64,000 nucleotides of DNA from the NCBI RefSeq assembly GCF_048060115.1, contig NZ_JBHMIM010000019.1, positions 1 through 64,000 on the forward strand, read 5' to 3'. Below the pieces are notes generated by a model. That model saw only the letters and a list, made by a program, of their open reading frames with translations, had not been told where the DNA came from and made no database searches. Every line of letters starts with the position of its first letter. Position 1 is the stretch's first letter. Shown here piece by piece: positions 45,227 through 53,050 of this stretch. Position numbers and translations under genes: made by a program. The DNA is from Micromonospora_E sp048060115. GTDB taxonomy: Bacteria; Actinomycetota; Actinomycetes; Mycobacteriales; Micromonosporaceae.

Positions 45227-45709
45227 GTGACCCGCATAGCACCCGTCGATCCAGCCCACGTGGACGCGCTCGCCGCGCTCCTGCAGGAACTAGACACGTT
45301 CTACGGCGAGACCGCAGTCGAGCCGTACGAGGTGCGTATCCGCCAGATCAACGAGGCGCTGTTCGGTGACCCTCCCCTTGCCCACGCCGCACTCGCCTGG
45401 AACGCCCGGGAACTCGTCGGGCTCGCGACGTACTCCTTTCTGTGGCCGGCTGTCGGCCTGACCCGTTCCCTCTACCTCAAAGAGCTGTACGTAGCGGAAG
45501 CAGCCAGAGGCCAGGGAATCGGGAAGCAACTTATGGACCACCTCGCCAAGGTGGCAGTGGCGAACAACTGCAGCCGACTCGAGTGGACCACCGACCGGGA
45601 CAACACCCACGCCCAGCGCTTCTACGCGCGCCTCGGCGTCACCCGCAACGACAACAAGATCTTCTACCGACTCGACAACCCGATGCCGCTGATGTCCGAA
45701 GGCATGTGA
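45227..45709 (+). CDS. GNAT N-acetyltransferase
   Basis: This is a 160-residue protein. Motif A is LYVAEAARGQGIGKQLMDHL, preceded by SLYLKE, and the C-terminal RLEWTTDRDNTHAQRFYARL is the standard GNAT end. It follows the regulator gene by 15 nt with GGAAGG upstream of GTG 45227. Self-protection or peptide tailoring in the lanthipeptide pathway is possible but not shown; a general role is equally likely. Confidence 0.88.
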   Translation: MTRIAPVDPAHVDALAALLQELDTFYGETAVEPYEVRIRQINEALFGDPPLAHAALAWNARELVGLATYSFLWPAVGLTRSLYLKELYVAEAARGQGIGKQLMDHLAKVAVANNCSRLEWTTDRDNTHAQRFYARLGVTRNDNKIFYRLDNPMPLMSEGM

Positions 45710-45739
45710 CCTGGCCGCGGAAGTCTCAACGTTGAAGAC

Positions 45740-46006
45740 TTCGACAACCGGCTGGGCTGCTGACAACCGACAGAAAAGGCACTCACCCGAAGTTGGCTCG
45801 CCCGGTCGTACGCGGCGACGAACCGGCTGGCAGAAGCCGGTGCCGAAGGCAGCCGCGCCCTGACTTTGGCCGTCGCGACCTCGGCTGCCAGGGCGATGAC
45901 CTCCTTGAGCCACCTCCACACCCGGCTTGCCGGCGCAACGGGATCCATCGAGGTCGTCGAGTTCCGCAATGCCTTCTCCGTCGTCGCGTCAACGACCAGA
46001 CTGTGA
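45740..46006 (+). pseudogene. Start-less coding fragment just upstream of the creatininase gene
   Basis: An open frame of about 88 codons ends in TGA at 46004-46006, two bases before the next ATG. It reads SWLARSYAATNRLAEAGAEG, later TSLSHLHTRLAGATGSIEVV, with alternating helical character and then strands, which looks like real protein. It has no ATG/GTG/TTG start before codon ATG 45895, so it is probably the 3' end of a truncated gene. No family is recognised. Confidence 0.4.
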
Positions 46007-46008
46007 TC

Positions 46009-46725
46009 ATGGACTTGATCTCCACCGCGACCACCACGGACGAGGCTCACCGGGCCGCCGACGTCGCCGTCCTCCCGGTGGGCAGCTTCGAACAACACGG
46101 CACCCACCTTCCGCTGATCACCGACACCATCATCGCCTGCGCGATCGCGAAAGCCGCCGCGACCGCCTACGACCTGATGCTCCTTCCCCCGGTGACCATC
46201 AGCTGCTCGCAGGAACACACCGGATGGCCCGGCACCGTCAGCATCCGCTCCTCCACCCTGACCCACATCATCACCGACATCGCGCATTCGCTACAGCAGG
46301 CCGGCGTCGACCGGTTGATCGTGGTCAACGGCCACGGCGGCAACTACGTACTGTCCAACATCGTCCAGGAAGCCAACGCCGACAGACGACGCATGGCCCT
46401 GTACCCAAGGAGGCAAGACTGGGAAACCGCCCGCCAGCACGCCGGCCTCGACAGCACCAGCCACGACGACATGCACGCCGGCGAGATCGAAACCTCCCTG
46501 CTCCTGCACCTGTGCCCCGAACTCGTCCGATCCGGGTTCCAGACCGCCGACCATCTCACCGAACGACCCGACCTCCTGGTACTCGGCATGCGCGGCTACA
46601 CCCACACCGGCGTCATCGGCGCACCATCCACCGCCACCGCCACCAAAGGCATGGCCGTCCTCGACAGCCTGACCACCACCTTCGCCACCAGCATCGCGAT
46701 CCTCCAACAGCACACCCAACCCTGA
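46009..46725 (+). CDS. Creatininase-family amidohydrolase
   Basis: This is a 238-residue protein. Metal-binding motifs of the family are visible: LPVGSFEQHGTHLPLITDT (residues 22-40), VNGHGGN, and DDMHAGEIETSLLLHL. The family includes creatininase and MftE, a peptide-cleaving enzyme of mycofactocin maturation (known). In a RiPP neighbourhood a leader-peptidase-like role is an attractive but unproved idea. ATG 46009 is chosen by alignment of the N-terminal strand. Confidence 0.88.
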   Translation: MDLISTATTTDEAHRAADVAVLPVGSFEQHGTHLPLITDTIIACAIAKAAATAYDLMLLPPVTISCSQEHTGWPGTVSIRSSTLTHIITDIAHSLQQAGVDRLIVVNGHGGNYVLSNIVQEANADRRRMALYPRRQDWETARQHAGLDSTSHDDMHAGEIETSLLLHLCPELVRSGFQTADHLTERPDLLVLGMRGYTHTGVIGAPSTATATKGMAVLDSLTTTFATSIAILQQHTQP

Positions 46726-46834
46726 CCGGTCACGACCGCAGCCCGCTGCGCCTCGCCGACCGCCGTAGCGCTCGAGCGCAGAGCCGACCACACAACGACG
46801 GACCGCAGTGGGGATGGACTGCCGGGTGCGGCAA
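46726..46834. other. Short intergenic spacer after the creatininase gene
   Basis: No gene. GC-rich, with no clear terminator. Confidence 0.3.
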
Positions 46835-47027
46835 GATCAGCGTGCGCCACGTTCAATTGCCCGGCCGGCGTCGACCACCCGCCGACCGGCTTCGACGTTC
46901 GCCACGGTGCCGCGGGTGCTGTAGACCAGCCCCGCGATGTCCTTCCGCGCGATCCCACGGCCGTACGTAGCTCGCCGAGCTTCCGGTCGAGCGATTGCTC
47001 CGCGCCCTGCAGCTGTCGTTGATCAAC
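46835..47027 (-). pseudogene. Relic of a second XRE regulator
   Basis: On the minus strand from 47027 one frame gives VDQRQLQGAEQSLDRKLGEL. After a frame change IARKDIAGLVYSTRGTVANV, then EAGRRVVDAG, follows. Together these align with residues 1-55 of the XRE-TPR protein at 43832 (DPQQL, RRLAGW, TQDDVARRVHSTRSTVGNV, CGRQVVD). The remaining 400 residues are absent. It is a decayed N-terminal domain. Confidence 0.7.
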
Positions 47028-47545
47028 CTCGCGATGGTCTTCGGCCGTGGCCGGTACCGTCCATTCGATAAACGTCCCGTCAGCCGTGGTTGGCGCCTGG
47101 CGAGTTGACCGCAGCCGATGGTGGATGCGCGATCCGGGGCCCGGCTGTATCTGGATATGCGTCGACTAGGGCTGGCGTCGCAGTTGTCCGCGTGTCTGGC
47201 CAATGGCAGTGCGAGCGGACACATTAGTCCGGCGCTGTCGATACCTCTCGACACCAAGGTCCCGGCACGACCCCGAGGCAAGGACGTGACCTTGGCGAGG
47301 TTCGACATCTCGCGAGTCGACACTCGGCCGAACAGGCCAAAGCCATGAAGCGTCCGCGGCTGCGGTAGCCCCAGCGTCGAAGGTTCGTGTCGAGGCTGTT
47401 CGACACCCACCGCCTTGCCCAGGCTGTTCGCAGCAAGTCGATCAGCGCTCGGGTCTACCGCGTGCCGCCGACCAGCGGGTAATTGCAGCGGACTTCGGCG
47501 GCCAGCCGCGTACCTAGCGTGACCGCTGGCCGCCCCGTCAGACAG
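47028..47545. other. Intergenic region between the XRE relic and cassette B
   Basis: No supported gene. It holds site B at 47377-47408 and several GTCGAC/TTCGAC words around 47290-47330. A minus-strand frame across the area is low in coding character. Confidence 0.4.
47377..47408 (+). promoter_or_regulatory. 32-nt site B, shared with 43650-43681
   Basis: It reads GTCGAAGGTTCGTGTCGAGG and continues CTGTTCGACACC, with 29 of 32 positions identical to site A. Relative to the neighbouring XRE gene (relic here, intact at 43832) the site sits upstream in the same relative orientation, so it probably came with a copied regulator-operator unit. Confidence 0.6.
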
Positions 47546-47583
47546 CCTGCCGTGCCGGTGTCCCCCGTCACCGGCACGGCAGG
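47546..47583 (+). promoter_or_regulatory. Conserved 38-nt stem-loop upstream of cassette B
   Basis: CCTGCCGTGCCGGTG pairs perfectly with CACCGGCACGGCAGG around TCCCCCGT. Only one base differs from the copy at 331-368, and it keeps the pairing. It ends 35 nt before the first small reading frame of the cassette. Confidence 0.65.
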
Positions 47584-47618
47584 CCCACCACACGCCGCAC
47601 CAGTCGAAGGGTGAAGTC

Positions 47619-47771
47619 ATGTTGCCACCTAGCGGGCTGCGGGTCGCCCTCGCCGCCTCCCTGGCCTGCGCGACCGGGCCGAACCCCCACCTGTCGGCCC
47701 TCGATCTGCGCGACCGGCGAGCCGCGTCTCGCCAGCCGTTCACGCCGTGGACGGGACGGCACCCTCGATGA
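47619..47771 (+). CDS. 50-residue leader-type protein coupled to GPP34, cassette B
   Basis: ATG 47619 follows GAAGGGTGAAGTC, and the TGA at 47769-47771 overlaps the GPP34 ATG (ATGA). Such overlap suggests that translation of this frame controls GPP34 expression. The N-terminus is mildly hydrophobic (LRVALAASLACATG), the rest basic. No homologue is recognised and the cassette A counterpart is longer and different, so it may act only as a coupling leader. Confidence 0.5.
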   Translation: MLPPSGLRVALAASLACATGPNPHLSALDLRDRRAASRQPFTPWTGRHPR

Positions 47772-48451
47772 CCGTCTACCAGTCCGGTACCGGTCGGCGG
47801 TCGGTGTTGTCGTTGCCGGTTGATCGTCGGTTGTTGGCGGATGAGTTCTTCCTGATGGCGCATCACGACGTGTCGGGTCAGTTGCGGGTGACGGCGCGGA
47901 TCGCCGGGTTGGGGGTGGCGGCTGCGGTGTTGGCGGATCTGGTCGTGGCGGGGGTGTTGGTGGTGACGCCGTCGGGGCATCTGGCGTGTCCGGAACCGGG
48001 GGTGCGGCTGGTCGGGTTGGAGCGGCAGATCGTGGCCTGGGTGGCGGCTGAGCCGGGTCAGCCGGTTCCGGTGTGGCTCGACGTTCTCGCGGATGTGTCG
48101 GTGCCGGCGATCGGTCAGCGGTTGGCCGACGCGGGGGTGGTGCGTCCGGTGCGGGTCCGGCGGCTGGTGACGGTCCGGACGGTGTGGGAGCCGGCGGACA
48201 TGAACGTGGCGGCGTGGCCGTGGGCCCGGTTGTCGACCCGGATCGGCCGCGGCGACCGGTTGGACCAGTTCGACAGCGTTCTGGCGCGGTTGTGTGTCGC
48301 CGCTGGTGTCGAGGGCCGGTTCCTCGGCGGTGAGCCGCGGGCTCGGCAGCGTCTGGACCGGTTGTTGAGCCTGGTGCCGGCGCAGGTCGACGCCCTGTTG
48401 TGGGAGTTGTCGGCGGCGGTCGGTCGGGCTGTGCTGGGTGGTCGGACCTGA
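47768..48451 (+). CDS. GPP34 (GOLPH3/Vps74-like) family protein, cassette B
   Basis: This is a 227-residue paralogue of the protein at 847, with long identical stretches such as LPVDRRLLADEFFLMAHHDV and EPADMNVAAWPWARLSTRI. The family features are the same: a soluble helical protein, no catalytic motif, unknown bacterial role. It has the same position at the head of the operon, 103 nt before the permease gene. Start ATG 47768 is supported by the overlap with the leader frame. Confidence 0.87.
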   Translation: MTVYQSGTGRRSVLSLPVDRRLLADEFFLMAHHDVSGQLRVTARIAGLGVAAAVLADLVVAGVLVVTPSGHLACPEPGVRLVGLERQIVAWVAAEPGQPVPVWLDVLADVSVPAIGQRLADAGVVRPVRVRRLVTVRTVWEPADMNVAAWPWARLSTRIGRGDRLDQFDSVLARLCVAAGVEGRFLGGEPRARQRLDRLLSLVPAQVDALLWELSAAVGRAVLGGRT

Positions 48452-48554
48452 CCACCGTCTGCCCTGTTCAGGCGTCTGCTCAGGCACCCTGCCCGCCCTT
48501 TTCTCTGACCTGCCTCCGTCTCGTCTGGTTCTTGTCTTTTCTTGGGGGATCGTT

Positions 48555-50078
48555 GTGTCGGTTTCGTTTGGTGTGCCGCGTCCGCGTCGGGGTGGTGTCG
48601 CCGCCGCGTTGGCCAGGTCGCGGCTGGGTGTGCCGCAGGTGGTGTTCTTTGTCCTGGCGGCTGCGGCGCCGATGACGGTGGTCGCGTCGGCGGTGCCGAC
48701 CGCGTACGCGGTGACCGGCCTGTCGGGGGTGCCGGTCGCGTACGCGGCGACCGCCGCCGTGATGGTGGTGTTCGCGGTCGGCTACGTCGCGATGTCGCGG
48801 CATGTCGTCAACGCCGGGTCGATGTACTCGTACGTCGCGCACGCTCTCGGCCCGGCCTGTGGGGTGGCGGCGGCGTTCGTCGCGGTGGTCGCCTACAACC
48901 TGATGCAGATCGGCCTGTACGGGGCGTTCGGTGTCGTCACGGCCGCGACCGTGTCGGCGGTGGCCGGTGTCGGCGTGTCGTGGTGGGTGTGGGCGCTCGG
49001 CGGCTGGCTGCTGGTCGCGGTGCTGGGGTTGGCGCGGGTCGACCTCAACGGCCGGGTCCTGGGTGTGCTGCTGGTCGCGGAGATCACCGTGGTGGTGGTC
49101 TTCGACACCGTGATGGCTACCCACCCCGCCGCAGGCGGGGGACTAGCGTTGCACGGGTTGGCGCCGGGGCATCTGGCGGTGCCGGGGATGGCGGCGATCC
49201 TCGTCGGCGGGATCGCCGGCTACGTCGGTGTCGAGGCCACCACCGTCCTCGCGGAGGAGACCCGCGACCCCGGCCGTACGGTCGCGCACGCCACCTACAC
49301 TGCGATCGCCGTCACCGCCGTGTTGTATGCGGGGTCGGCGTGGGCGATGCAGACCGCCGCCGGCCCCACCCAGATCATCGACGCCGCCACCCGCCATGGG
49401 CCGGAGTTGATGTTCGTGCTGGTCGACGGCCACCTCCCACGCCTGTTCGTGGACGTGGGCCGGTTGCTGCTGGTGACGAGCCTGTTCGCCGCTCTGTTGG
49501 CCTTCCACAACATGGTCGCCCGCTATTTGTTCGCGTTGGGCCGTGAGCAGGTCCTTCCCGCCGCGCTGGGGCGTACCAGCGGGCGGACCGGGGCGCCGCG
49601 GCTCGGTTCGCTGGCCCAGACCGGCGTGGCCGGCCTCGTCATCGTGGTCTACGCCCTGGCCGGCCTGGATCCGATCGTTCATCTGTTCTTCTGGCTGACC
49701 GTCACCGGCGGCCTGGGCGTGTTGATCCTGATGACCGCGACCAGCCTCGCCGTCCTCGTCTACTTTCGTCACGACCGCCGGGGTGAGTCCCGCTGGTCGA
49801 CCGCGTTCGCTCCGGGCGTCGCGCTCAATCTGCTGGTGTTCATCCTCGGCGGCACTCTCATCGGTTTCGGTGACCTCCTCGACGCCCCGCCCGGCTCGCC
49901 GGCCCGGTGGGCGCTGCCCGGCCTCTACGCCGCCGCCGTCACCGCCGGCCTGGCATGGGCCGCCGTCCTGCACCGCACCCGCCGCCATGTCTACGCCACC
50001 GTCGGCGCGGGCGCCGACGCCGCGACCCGCCCCACCACCCACCCGACGCCCGCCGTCCGTAAGGAGATCCGTCGGTGA
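48555..50078 (+). CDS. APC-family amino acid permease, cassette B
   Basis: This is a 507-residue paralogue of the protein at 1622, most residues identical, with the same GYVGVEATTVLAEETRDP stretch and about 12 membrane spans. Differences concentrate in the N-terminal tail, in the loop after span 5 (ATHPAAGGGLALHG against TADPAGGVVSLHG) and at the C-terminus. Substrate unknown. It overlaps the acetyltransferase start by GTGA exactly as in cassette A. Confidence 0.9.
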   Translation: MSVSFGVPRPRRGGVAAALARSRLGVPQVVFFVLAAAAPMTVVASAVPTAYAVTGLSGVPVAYAATAAVMVVFAVGYVAMSRHVVNAGSMYSYVAHALGPACGVAAAFVAVVAYNLMQIGLYGAFGVVTAATVSAVAGVGVSWWVWALGGWLLVAVLGLARVDLNGRVLGVLLVAEITVVVVFDTVMATHPAAGGGLALHGLAPGHLAVPGMAAILVGGIAGYVGVEATTVLAEETRDPGRTVAHATYTAIAVTAVLYAGSAWAMQTAAGPTQIIDAATRHGPELMFVLVDGHLPRLFVDVGRLLLVTSLFAALLAFHNMVARYLFALGREQVLPAALGRTSGRTGAPRLGSLAQTGVAGLVIVVYALAGLDPIVHLFFWLTVTGGLGVLILMTATSLAVLVYFRHDRRGESRWSTAFAPGVALNLLVFILGGTLIGFGDLLDAPPGSPARWALPGLYAAAVTAGLAWAAVLHRTRRHVYATVGAGADAATRPTTHPTPAVRKEIRR

Positions 50079-50713
50079 CCACCACCCCCACCACGACCGT
50101 GATCCGTGTCGCCGACCGCCACGACATCCCCGCACTCACGGCGACCCTGGTCGAGGCGTTCGTCGGCACTCCCGACGCCGTCTGGCTCATCCCCGACCCG
50201 GCCGAACGCCGACACGTCTACCAGCGACTCTGCCCGGCGATCCTCACCCACGCCATGACCTCGGGCACCGTGTACACCAGCGGCGACCACGCCGGCGCCG
50301 CCGTCTGGCTGCCCCATACCATCGCCCACGACCTCGATCCCCACCACACCGCCCTCATCGACCGGATCGCCGGCCAACACGCTCCACGGTTCGCCCGCCT
50401 CGCCGCCGTGCTGCACCACCACACCCCGCGCCGCCCCCACACCTACCTCGCCTACCTCGGCGTCACACCCGACCGGCAGCGCCACGGCCTCGGCACCGCC
50501 CTGCTCGCCCACCGGCACACCACCTGCGACACCGCCGGCACCCCCGTCCACCTCGTCGCCACCACCACCGACGCCCGACGCCTCTACCAACGGCACGGCT
50601 ACTACGACACCACACCGACGCCGGTCCACCTGCCCGACGGCGGACCACCCCTGTGGCCCATGTGGCGCCAACCCCGACCCGCCGGCCGACCCGCCCCCAC
50701 CGGCACCCACTGA
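50075..50713 (+). CDS. GNAT N-acetyltransferase, cassette B
   Basis: This is a 212-residue paralogue of the protein at 3130. Motif A is RQRHGLGTALL, with YLAYLGVTPD before it and RRLYQRHGYYD after it. The C-terminal HLPDGGPPLWPMWRQP is shared word for word by both copies, an unusual Pro/Trp tail that may contact the substrate. It is coupled on both sides by overlapping stop/start codons. Confidence 0.9.
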   Translation: MTTTPTTTVIRVADRHDIPALTATLVEAFVGTPDAVWLIPDPAERRHVYQRLCPAILTHAMTSGTVYTSGDHAGAAVWLPHTIAHDLDPHHTALIDRIAGQHAPRFARLAAVLHHHTPRRPHTYLAYLGVTPDRQRHGLGTALLAHRHTTCDTAGTPVHLVATTTDARRLYQRHGYYDTTPTPVHLPDGGPPLWPMWRQPRPAGRPAPTGTH

Positions 50714-51522
50714 TGACCGACACACCCACCGCCACCATGACCCGACAGCCCACCATCGACACCCGGCGGCCGACGCTCGCCCGGATCGTCAACTACTGGG
50801 CCGGCGGCAAGGACCACTTCGCCGCCGACCGCACCCTCGCCGACCACATCACCGCAGCCCATCCCGGCATCCCCCACAGCTACCGGGCCGCCCGACAGGC
50901 CGCCGCCCACACCGTCGCGGCCCTCGCCGCCGACGGGATACGCCAGTTCGTCGACCTCAACCCCGGGCTGCCCGACCCTGGCGGCGCCGACACCCACACC
51001 ATCGCCCAACACGTCGCCCCGACCAGCACCATCGTGTACGTCGACCACGATCCGCTCGTCCTCGCCCACTGCAGGGCCCTGCACACCAGCCACCCCGCCG
51101 GAAGGGTGATCGTGGTCGACGCCGACCCCACCCGACCAGCGCACCTGGCCACCGCCGTCACCGCCCACATCGACCCGGCGGAGCCGGTCGCCGTCATGGC
51201 CACCAGCGTCGCCCACCACCTCGCGGACCACCACCTCCACGACCTGGCCGGCCACCTCGCCCAGCGTCTACCCGCCCACAGCGTCCTGGTGGTCACCATC
51301 CACACCCACCCCGTCGACCACCGGCTCCGGGCCGCGCGGCACCACCTCGTCGCGGCGGGAATCCCCTACCACCACCGCAGCCCCGACCACACCGCCGCCC
51401 TACTCCACCAACCCGGCCTCACCACCCCACACCCTCCGCCGCCGAACCCGGACGCCACCAACCACTCCCGCGGCACCACAGCCGCCGTCCTCATCGCCCA
51501 TATCAACCCCCGCGCCCGCTGA
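50713..51522 (+). CDS. Methyltransf_19/DUF574 protein with altered SAM motif, cassette B
   Basis: This is a 269-residue paralogue of the protein at 3759. The NYWAGGKDHFAADR box (27-40) is kept. Motif I, FVDLGTGLP in cassette A, is FVDLNPGLP here (79-87), replacing the Gly-Thr pair next to the SAM ribose and carboxylate. Binding of SAM may be weakened or lost, so it could be a non-catalytic partner. The later YVDHDP and SVAHHL stretches are intact. The C-terminus is shorter than in cassette A. Confidence 0.8.
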   Translation: MTDTPTATMTRQPTIDTRRPTLARIVNYWAGGKDHFAADRTLADHITAAHPGIPHSYRAARQAAAHTVAALAADGIRQFVDLNPGLPDPGGADTHTIAQHVAPTSTIVYVDHDPLVLAHCRALHTSHPAGRVIVVDADPTRPAHLATAVTAHIDPAEPVAVMATSVAHHLADHHLHDLAGHLAQRLPAHSVLVVTIHTHPVDHRLRAARHHLVAAGIPYHHRSPDHTAALLHQPGLTTPHPPPPNPDATNHSRGTTAAVLIAHINPRAR

Positions 51523-51634
51523 CCGACCCGCCCCTCCCCGCCACATCCGAGGAACCCACCCCGCCATGACCCGCCAACCACACCGAACCCCCGACCGCAC
51601 ATCTACCGGCCCCGCACCCCGCCACTGACCCCCC

Positions 51635-52309
51635 ATGGCCGCCGAATACCGCCTCTACACCACCGCCACCACACCCGCCGCCACCGTCCTGAACCTGATC
51701 GGAGCCACGCTGCACGCGCAACCGGTCGAGATCGGCCTCGCCCGCGACGGCCTCACCGTCCAGGCCCGGCCCCTGCACCCCGACGACGACCTCGCCGGCT
51801 CCTACGGCCAACACCACGCCCGCCTCGAAGTCCTCTACCGCCACCGGCCCCACCACACCAACGCCGACCAGGAAACCGCCGACATCATCAACAGCGTCGT
51901 CACCCTCCTACGAACACACCCCGGCGACGCCACCCTCGTCCACCACGAACAGATCGTCCTGCGCCACCACGCAGGCCACACCACCATCAACACCGACTGG
52001 GCCGGATGGCACGAAACCCCCACCCTCCACTGGTACCGCGACGCCATCCCCGGCCGAAGCATGCCCACCAGCCACACCTTCCGCGGCGACGTCCTCAACC
52101 GTGAGCAGATCATCGACCTCCTCACCCGACGCCGCACCAACCCGGTCAGCGTCCGCCTCGGCGAGCGCCACCTCGTCGGCGTCGTCAACATCACCTACGA
52201 CACCCGACACCACGAAATCGTCCTCGACCTCGACCCCATCGCCCTCGACGACATCCTCACCGCCCTCACCACCGACCACCCCCAGCCACGTCCGGCAGGC
52301 CCGGAGTAA
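51635..52309 (+). CDS. SitI3-like protein fused to the small cassette domain
   Basis: This is a 224-residue protein. The first ~130 residues (MAAEYRLYTTATTPAATVL onward, then DATLVHHEQIVLRHHAG and DWAGW) resemble SitI3-type immunity proteins (EYRL start, NxxxxVxxLL then DAxLvxxxxxLLxR), a weak but consistent match. From about residue 148, RGDVLNREQIIDLLTRRRTN to the end matches the free-standing 91-residue protein of cassette A. ATG 51635 follows a 110-nt spacer. Its role is unknown; a domain fusion links immunity-type and cassette functions. Confidence 0.6.
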   Translation: MAAEYRLYTTATTPAATVLNLIGATLHAQPVEIGLARDGLTVQARPLHPDDDLAGSYGQHHARLEVLYRHRPHHTNADQETADIINSVVTLLRTHPGDATLVHHEQIVLRHHAGHTTINTDWAGWHETPTLHWYRDAIPGRSMPTSHTFRGDVLNREQIIDLLTRRRTNPVSVRLGERHLVGVVNITYDTRHHEIVLDLDPIALDDILTALTTDHPQPRPAGPE

Positions 52310-52470
52310 CCGTGCTGCCCATCCTCACCGCCGACGACGGCCCACCCGACGACCCCCACGGCGACAACACCTTGCGCGACGTCCTCGCCCTGTCCGCCCC
52401 GTCGGCCGCGCGGCCCTACCTCCCCGCGCGGTGTCTGACCCGGCTCACTGCTGATCAGGAGTTACCACTC

Positions 52471-53049
52471 GTGCCCAGTTTCATCTTCGATGCTGCCGGC
52501 ACCGCGCCGCTGCTCATGCACAACGCGCGGTTGGTCGATCCCCTCGACACCATCGTGCGGCAGATCCGGCCCATCTCGGCCAAGGCGAAGAAGACCGACG
52601 ACGACCACGCCGAGATCGCCCAGCTGGAATGGCTCGGCGGCCTCTACCACGACCCCGACGTCGGTCCGTTCATCCCGGCACCGAACCTGACCAAATGCCT
52701 GGTCGAGGGCGCCCGCCTGTCACGCGACGGCAAGAAGGTCGAACGCGGTGTGCTGATCGAAACGATGAAGGTCCCGGTGCTGTACGAGGGTCCCCGGGAT
52801 CCCGCCGCCCTCTACGCCGACACCCGCCACGTCCACCGCGCCCCCGTCAAGGTCGGCAACGCCCGCGTCATGCGCACCCGACCGGTGTTTCCCCGCTGGC
52901 GGTTACAGGCCCGCGGCGTCTACGACCCCGCCGTCATCAACCTGGCCGATCTGCGTAACGCCGCCCACACCGCCGGAGCGTTGATCGGACTCGGCGACGG
53001 ACGGCCCACCTACGGCCGGTTCGTCGGCACCCTCGACGGCACGGACTGA
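52471..53049 (+). CDS. Phage-type conserved protein of unknown function
   Basis: This is a 192-residue protein. The pattern TAPLLMHNARLVDPLDTIVR, KAKKTDDDHAEIAQLEWLGG, LYHD and GPFIPAPNLTKCL, ending in LGDGRPTYGRF, is found in a family common in actinophages and integrated elements, with no known activity. GTG 52471 is chosen because AGGAG lies 9 nt upstream; the longer frame from 52312 begins with a low-complexity part. It stands before a second phage-type gene, so this part of the block was probably acquired from a phage or conjugative element. Confidence 0.65.
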   Translation: MPSFIFDAAGTAPLLMHNARLVDPLDTIVRQIRPISAKAKKTDDDHAEIAQLEWLGGLYHDPDVGPFIPAPNLTKCLVEGARLSRDGKKVERGVLIETMKVPVLYEGPRDPAALYADTRHVHRAPVKVGNARVMRTRPVFPRWRLQARGVYDPAVINLADLRNAAHTAGALIGLGDGRPTYGRFVGTLDGTD

Positions 53050-53050
53050 C

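Noticed and set aside
46853..48487. Minus-strand frame of 544 codons across the cassette B start
   Set aside because: It runs across the stem-loop and opposite GPP34. Only the 46835-47027 part, in other frames, carries a recognisable XRE relic.
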